Positions 14,360 through 17,667 of a DNA stretch of 17,667 nt are shown one piece after another (the stretch's first letter is position 1; each line of letters begins with the position of its first letter). The notes beneath the pieces were generated by a model, which was not told where the DNA came from, ran no database searches, and saw only the letters and a program-made list of their open reading frames with translations. This DNA is from DAOUBF01 sp034432795 (GTDB lineage Bacteria; Chloroflexota; Anaerolineae; DSLN01), in NCBI GenBank assembly GCA_034432795.1, contig DAOUBF010000059.1, positions 1-17,667 on the forward strand, given 5' to 3'. The translations under genes were made by a program, and so were the position numbers.

Positions 14360-15674
14360 ATCCCTTGCTGACCGCCACATGCTCGTTGATTCCCAGGCCC
14401 AGTAACCGGGCGATCTGAGCACGAATTCCCCTTAACCCCGGCTCAGGCATGAGCGGCTGCGGCTGGGCCTCCTCCTGGGTCCCCTCCTTGCGCTGGCGTA
14501 CCAGGTGCGCCAGCCTGAGGAGCGCCTGCGCCAGCGGATTCTTGGAGTCGGTGAGCACAATGGGCGCACCCTTGTTGACCGAGACCAACGCAGCCACAGG
14601 TTCAGAGGGCAGTTCAGCCGCCACTGGATGCTTGATCGCGTCCTGGATGTCGCCCGTGCTGATCCCGCCGAGACGCTTATCCACCTTGTTCACCACGAAC
14701 AGGATCTTCTGAGGGTCGTATCCCAGCGCTTCCGTGACCTCCAGGAACAGGCGGGCGTTCTTCAACGCCGGAATATCGGGCGTCCCTACCAGGATAATGG
14801 CATCGGAGATGTCCAGGATGTTCAAGATACGGTCATGCAAGGAGGTGTCCGTATCCACCACCACATAGTCGTATAGAGTGCGCAGCTTCTCCAGGATGAG
14901 CTTCAGGTGCTCTGCGGCGACCAACTCCGCTGTCTCCGGGCGTGGCGGGGCCAACAGCGCCCGTATGCCAGAGTCGTGCGGCGTCATCACCTGCTGGATG
15001 AAATCCTCCTCCAGGTCCTGGATTTGAGGGATGAGGTCGGCGATATTGCGGCTGGCCTGCAGGTTGAGCATGACGCCCACATCGCCAAACTCCAGGTTAG
15101 AGTCTACGATGGCCACCCGCGTTTGCTTGTTTACCAGGGCGATGGCCAGATTGATGGCCACTAGGCTACAGCCGACGCCGCCCTTGGCCCCAAACACAGC
15201 GATCACCTGCCCCTGTCGCACCGGCCTGAGCGCGGCCGCCTCCATAGACGGCTGTGGGCCGGCGCCCGTGGGGGGCATCGGCGGCAGGGTGCGCGCCCCC
15301 ATCTGATAGACGCGCCGGATGGTAGAGATCAGCTCATCGCTGGTGAAGGGCTTGGTAAGGAAGTCGCGGGCGCCGGCGAGCATGGAGCGGCGCAGGTAGT
15401 CGCTCTCGCTCTGCACCGACATCATGACGACCGAGGCAAAGGGGACCTCCTGCATGATCCCCTCGCTGGCGCTAATGCCGTCCACGCCCGGCATGTTGAT
15501 GTCCATGAGCACGACGTGCGGCTGGTATTGCTTGGCCAGCCGGATGGCCTCTACGCCGCTGGACGCCGAGCCGACCACCTCAATGTCGGTCTCAAAGCTG
15601 AGCATCTTTTTGAGGTTATCCCGGGTCTCCGGGATGTCATCCACGATCAGGACGCGAATCGTTTCGTTGCTCAT
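14358..15674 (-). CDS. cpaE: Response-regulator receiver fused to CpaE/TadZ ATPase
   Basis: 438 residues. Residues 1-125 are a full receiver domain: acidic pair D12/D13, phosphoacceptor D58 (VLMDINMPG), S86, and K108 (FLTKPF). A Pro-rich linker (130-142) leads to a ParA/MinD-like ATPase with deviant Walker A FGAKGGVGCS (K164; the second lysine is replaced by cysteine, as varies in CpaE proteins) and VVVDTDTSLHD as Walker B. CpaE/TadZ localises the pilus machine in the cell. All receiver residues for phosphorylation are kept, so a kinase, not in this window, may control pilus placement or assembly. It starts six bases after cpaB ends, with only a weak GAGG, which suggests coupling. The tail of about 60 residues has a Gln/Pro-rich region and a basic helix. 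Confidence 0.93.
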   Translation of the reverse strand: MSNETIRVLIVDDIPETRDNLKKMLSFETDIEVVGSASSGVEAIRLAKQYQPHVVLMDINMPGVDGISASEGIMQEVPFASVVMMSVQSESDYLRRSMLAGARDFLTKPFTSDELISTIRRVYQMGARTLPPMPPTGAGPQPSMEAAALRPVRQGQVIAVFGAKGGVGCSLVAINLAIALVNKQTRVAIVDSNLEFGDVGVMLNLQASRNIADLIPQIQDLEEDFIQQVMTPHDSGIRALLAPPRPETAELVAAEHLKLILEKLRTLYDYVVVDTDTSLHDRILNILDISDAIILVGTPDIPALKNARLFLEVTEALGYDPQKILFVVNKVDKRLGGISTGDIQDAIKHPVAAELPSEPVAALVSVNKGAPIVLTDSKNPLAQALLRLAHLVRQRKEGTQEEAQPQPLMPEPGLRGIRAQIARLLGLGINEHVAVSKG

Positions 15675-15680
15675 AGCGCC

Positions 15681-16685
15681 TCACGGTGCAGGAGTGGACC
15701 GTGGCCCGGCCCCGCCGCCCTCCACGCCGAAGGGCAGTTTCGGCGGCACCTCAATGCCGAAGCGGTCCATGAGATATTGCAGGGTGACACTCGTGGTGGA
15801 CACCTGGCCTTCGTCACCGTTGCGACGCAGGACGAGGGTGATGGACGCGCCGGCCTCCTGCGCGTACTTGAGGACGAGGGCATCTTGCTGGCTGAGCGCC
15901 AGGGTGATCACGTTGGGCAGCCCAGGCGCAGTGGTCACCTGGTTCGGCTGCCTGCCCCCAGGCGTTGGCGTGGGCACCGGCTCGGTTTCCTGCTCATCCG
16001 TCCAGTTGCCCACACCGAGCACCAGCAGGTTCTGCAGTGTGAGCTGCGTCACCAGGCGCGAGCGCTGCCCCTCGCTGGGCACCGCCAGGACTTGCCCGCC
16101 AGGCCCGTTCTCGGGGCGACCGAAGGGCATCTCTTCGCTGCTGCCATCTGGCTTGGTGACGATCATGCGGTTGGGCAGCTTGGACTGAAAGTCCGGGTCC
16201 AGGTCCACCAGCCAGAGCGAGATGAGCACATCCACGTGGTCGCCGGGCTGCAGGGCGTAGGCGATGCTGGACAACTGGTCAACGCGGAAGGCCATTGCCA
16301 CCGAGCCTTCGGGCAGCAAGAGGGCGGCGTCAGAGCCGCCGATGCGCCCTTTGGCGGGTTCCAGCAGCATCCCGGCCAGCAGGGGTTGACGGCGGGCGAT
16401 GTCGGTGCGGGCGATCTTGCCCACCGCCAGCTCCGGGCTTAAAATCAGGTCGGCCTCCACATCTTGCAGGGTGTCAGCAGGGTAAGACTGCATGCCGACC
16501 ATATCCTGGCCGATGATCGTGCCGCGGGGGATGTCCTGGAGCGCCACCAGGACCTGGCGTTGGGGCACCTCCGGCTGTTTGGGCGGCTCCGCCGAGTTGG
16601 ATGCGCGGGAGAGCAGCAAAAAACCGGCCACTGCCACGATCATCAGCAGCAGGCCCAATATCACTAAGAGACCACCTCGTCTCAT
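15681..16685 (-). CDS. cpaB: Flp pilus assembly protein CpaB/RcpC
   Basis: 334 residues. One N-terminal membrane helix (LLVILGLLLMIVAVAGFLLL, about 5-24), then a SAF domain (VLVALQDIPRGTIIGQDMV, about 45-105) and the RcpC region (GSVAMAFRVDQLSSIAYALQPGDHVDVL). A short TPTPGG insert precedes the C-terminal part. The protein is exported and probably sits outside the membrane around the growing pilus; in Proteobacteria it meets the CpaC secretin, for which there is no gene here. AAGGAGG nine bases before the ATG at 16685 is a good ribosome-binding site. Confidence 0.92.
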   Translation of the reverse strand: MRRGGLLVILGLLLMIVAVAGFLLLSRASNSAEPPKQPEVPQRQVLVALQDIPRGTIIGQDMVGMQSYPADTLQDVEADLILSPELAVGKIARTDIARRQPLLAGMLLEPAKGRIGGSDAALLLPEGSVAMAFRVDQLSSIAYALQPGDHVDVLISLWLVDLDPDFQSKLPNRMIVTKPDGSSEEMPFGRPENGPGGQVLAVPSEGQRSRLVTQLTLQNLLVLGVGNWTDEQETEPVPTPTPGGRQPNQVTTAPGLPNVITLALSQQDALVLKYAQEAGASITLVLRRNGDEGQVSTTSVTLQYLMDRFGIEVPPKLPFGVEGGGAGPRSTPAP

Positions 16686-16796
16686 GGGTCTAATCCTCCT
16701 TCACAAGCACCCAGACAGATCACATCGTCTTCGCTTGCATTCATAAGTTAAGTGATGAAATGGCTCAGTGTGTTGCCGAATGAGTGACTCCCTTGG

Positions 16797-16832
16797 AAAC
16801 AGAGCCCTATCGGCCCGGCCGATAGGGCTCTG
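16797..16832 (-). terminator. Hairpin after the pilin gene, partial terminator
   Basis: CAGAGCCCTATCGGCC (16800-16815) and its exact complement (16817-16832) form a very strong hairpin, about 13 paired bases with a GC-rich loop. On the minus strand it is followed by only TTT. It lies 44 bases past the pilin stop and before cpaB, so it may stop part of transcription or block 3' decay, giving more pilin mRNA. On the plus strand it is followed by CTTTTG. Confidence 0.7.
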
Positions 16833-16875
16833 CTTTTGCCTGAAAGCTCTGAATTGTCGTACGGACCAGTCCAAA

Positions 16876-17022
16876 TTAGATATTCTGCACAATGTTGCTG
16901 AACACGTTCCCGACGGCCGGGCCCAGGAGCGCCAGGATGACGATCACGACGACGGCCACCAGCACCAGAATCAGCGCGTACTCCACCAAACCCTGCCCTT
17001 CCTCATGCGGCAAATACAGCAT
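16876..17022 (-). CDS. flp: Flp/Fap-type class IVb pilin
   Basis: 48 residues: a 9-residue leader (MLYLPHEEG), then QGLVEYALIL and a long hydrophobic helix (VLVAVVVIVILALLGPAVG). The G-Q bond is the expected prepilin peptidase site, putting Glu at position 5 and Tyr at 6 of the mature 39-residue pilin, as in Flp pilins. This is the structural subunit of the Tad pilus. A TTG at 17064 would give 14 more residues, but a perfect AAAGGAGGTGA lies between the two starts and directs translation to the ATG at 17022. It is the first gene of the operon. Confidence 0.93.
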   Translation of the reverse strand: MLYLPHEEGQGLVEYALILVLVAVVVIVILALLGPAVGNVFSNIVQNI

Positions 17023-17030
17023 CCCTGTCT

Positions 17031-17040
17031 CACCTCCTTT
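17031..17040 (-). promoter_or_regulatory. Strong ribosome-binding site of the pilin gene
   Basis: AAAGGAGGTG on the minus strand, complementary to the 16S tail over at least eight bases. It is the best Shine-Dalgarno in the window and decides the pilin start at 17022. Confidence 0.85.
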
Positions 17041-17097
17041 CCATCCTATTGATAACGTCCTCAATCAGGTCACAATGATGATCCAACGACTACGCTC

Positions 17098-17125
17098 ATT
17101 ATAACGGGAACAGGGGGGGCAACAA
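17098..17125 (-). promoter_or_regulatory. Promoter of the Tad pilus operon
   Basis: TTGTTG (17125-17120) and a perfect TATAAT (17103-17098), 16 bases apart on the minus strand. The start would be near 17091, leaving a leader of about 70 bases. A run of seven G/C bases sits in the spacer. Confidence 0.65.
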
Positions 17126-17215
17126 TAGGAAGGCTGTACCAAGCTGGAGAGGCTCCTGTCCCCTCACCCCCTCCCTGCCCCTCCCCCATCCAGGGGGAGG
17201 GAACAGGCCTTACCC

Positions 17216-17265
17216 CCTCCCCCCGTTGTGGGGGGGGGCTGGGGTGGGGGGAAGAATCACCCCCT
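17216..17265. repeat. G/C-run repeat, copy B, with G-quadruplex motif
   Basis: The same unit as 8106-8157: C-rich start, TTGTG, then runs of 9, 4 and 6 G separated by CT and T (17230-17251), then ATCACCCCCT. The two copies differ at several places but keep the layout. Confidence 0.7.
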
Positions 17266-17275
17266 GTGGAATACA

Positions 17276-17309
17276 AACGTCCCGCAGGTTCTAAAACCTG
17301 CGGGACGTT
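17276..17309. repeat. 15-bp perfect palindrome, possible terminator
   Basis: AACGTCCCGCAGGTT (17276-17290) and exact complement (17295-17309) with a 4-base loop. On the minus strand TTTGTATT follows, so it could act as a weak terminator 30 bases after the Thr-Pro-rich gene. Its core GCAGGTT/AACCTGC is the same as in the palindrome inside the MFS gene. Confidence 0.75.
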
Positions 17310-17339
17310 GTACTTACATCAGGCTGAGTGGCCCAAGCC

Positions 17340-17667
17340 TCAGCAGTCAAAGCACGGCGTGTTGGTCGGCGTGCGCGTCGGCGTGGGCGTGTAGTACGGC
17401 GTCGCCGTTGGGCCGGGCGTGGGCGTGCGCGTCGGCGTGGATGTTGGCAGCGGCGTCCACGTGGGCAACGGCGTGGCTGTCGGCGTGCGTGTGCGCGTGG
17501 GTGTGGGTGTGTAATTCGGCGTCGGCGTCGGTGGCACCGGCGTCCAGGTGGCCGTAGGCGTCAGCGGATTCCACGTGGGCGTGAATGAGGGTGTGAATGT
17601 GGGCGTCCGCGTGGGCGTCCGCGTGGGCGTATTGGTGATGGACGGCGTCAGAGACGGCGTGAAGCTG
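17340..17667 (-). CDS. Thr-Pro-rich C-terminal tail of a probable secreted protein, start outside window
   Basis: The frame is open from the right edge to a TGA at 17340-17342; 108 codons are visible. Nearly all residues are Thr and Pro with periodic Tyr, Trp, Arg and Leu (units such as YTPTPTRT, WTPLPTST), ending NTPCFDC. This is a low-complexity stalk like the linker in the 3981-7982 protein, but here at the very C-terminus, with no membrane anchor. The two cysteines in the last four residues could form a disulfide or be a processing remnant. Its link to the pilus operon is unknown. Confidence 0.7.
   Translation of the reverse strand, partial: SFTPSLTPSITNTPTRTPTRTPTFTPSFTPTWNPLTPTATWTPVPPTPTPNYTPTPTRTRTPTATPLPTWTPLPTSTPTRTPTPGPTATPYYTPTPTRTPTNTPCFDC

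Larger units (their letters stand above)
17023..17339. other. Intergenic region upstream of the pilin gene
   Basis: Holds the operon promoter, C-rich sequence from about 17156 (CCCCCTCCCTGCCCCTCCC type), G/C-run repeat copy B and the palindrome at 17276-17309. No gene is seen. The palindrome could end the transcript of the Thr-Pro-rich gene on the right. Confidence 0.6.

Noticed and set aside
14314..14360. Terminator between cpaE and cpaF
   Set aside because: The stem is AT-rich, made of heptamers, lies upstream of cpaE in the middle of an evident operon, and has no T-run in the transcribed direction.
17023..17064. TTG start adding 14 residues to the pilin
   Set aside because: The extension is the translated Shine-Dalgarno region of the real ATG start.

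Overview
The window is high-GC bacterial DNA whose gene content points to a member of the Chloroflexota (Anaerolineae/Caldilineae-like); this is an inference from style, not from a marker gene. Supporting signs are the Thr-Pro 'TPTPT' linkers in secreted proteins, a Tad pilus operon with no secretin gene in view, a receiver domain fused to CpaE, and intergenic spaces full of short palindromic repeats. No rRNA, tRNA, CRISPR array or recognisable insertion sequence was found.

Left part (1-3.5 kb, minus strand): a moxR AAA+ ATPase followed by a DUF58 protein cut by the left edge, with a 16-bp palindrome between them; then a monomeric sarcosine oxidase-type flavoenzyme with its own promoter. About 550 bases of repeat-rich DNA follow. 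They lead into the only large plus-strand gene (3981-7982), a 1333-residue surface protein: signal peptide, sialidase-like propeller with Asp boxes, Ig/FN3-like domains, a beta-sandwich, a Thr-Pro linker, a six-blade kelch propeller and a C-terminal membrane anchor. It has a good promoter and a strong rho-independent terminator.

Middle (8.1-10.2 kb, minus): a comF-type phosphoribosyltransferase and an MFS transporter form a two-gene unit. The transporter carries an exact in-frame 33-bp palindrome in its central loop. A 700-base gap then holds a tandem pair of REP/BIME-like elements.

Right part (10.8-17.1 kb, minus): a Tad/Flp pilus operon in transcription order flp pilin, cpaB/rcpC, receiver-cpaE, cpaF/tadA, tadB, tadC. 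It starts from a near-consensus promoter, and a partial-strength terminator hairpin follows the pilin gene. This could give much pilin and less machinery. The pilin would be processed by a prepilin peptidase encoded elsewhere, powered by CpaF, assembled on TadB/TadC, positioned by CpaE and capped outside by CpaB. At the right edge is the C-terminal Thr-Pro tail of another secreted protein.

The most interesting signal is in the small repeats: (i) GTAG-footed hairpins with compensatory stem changes, resembling REP elements; (ii) two unrelated-sequence but same-architecture heptamer inverted arrays filling two junctions of the tad operon and supplying a stop codon and a ribosome-binding site; (iii) an in-frame palindrome inside a transporter gene; (iv) two copies of a G-quadruplex-capable repeat.
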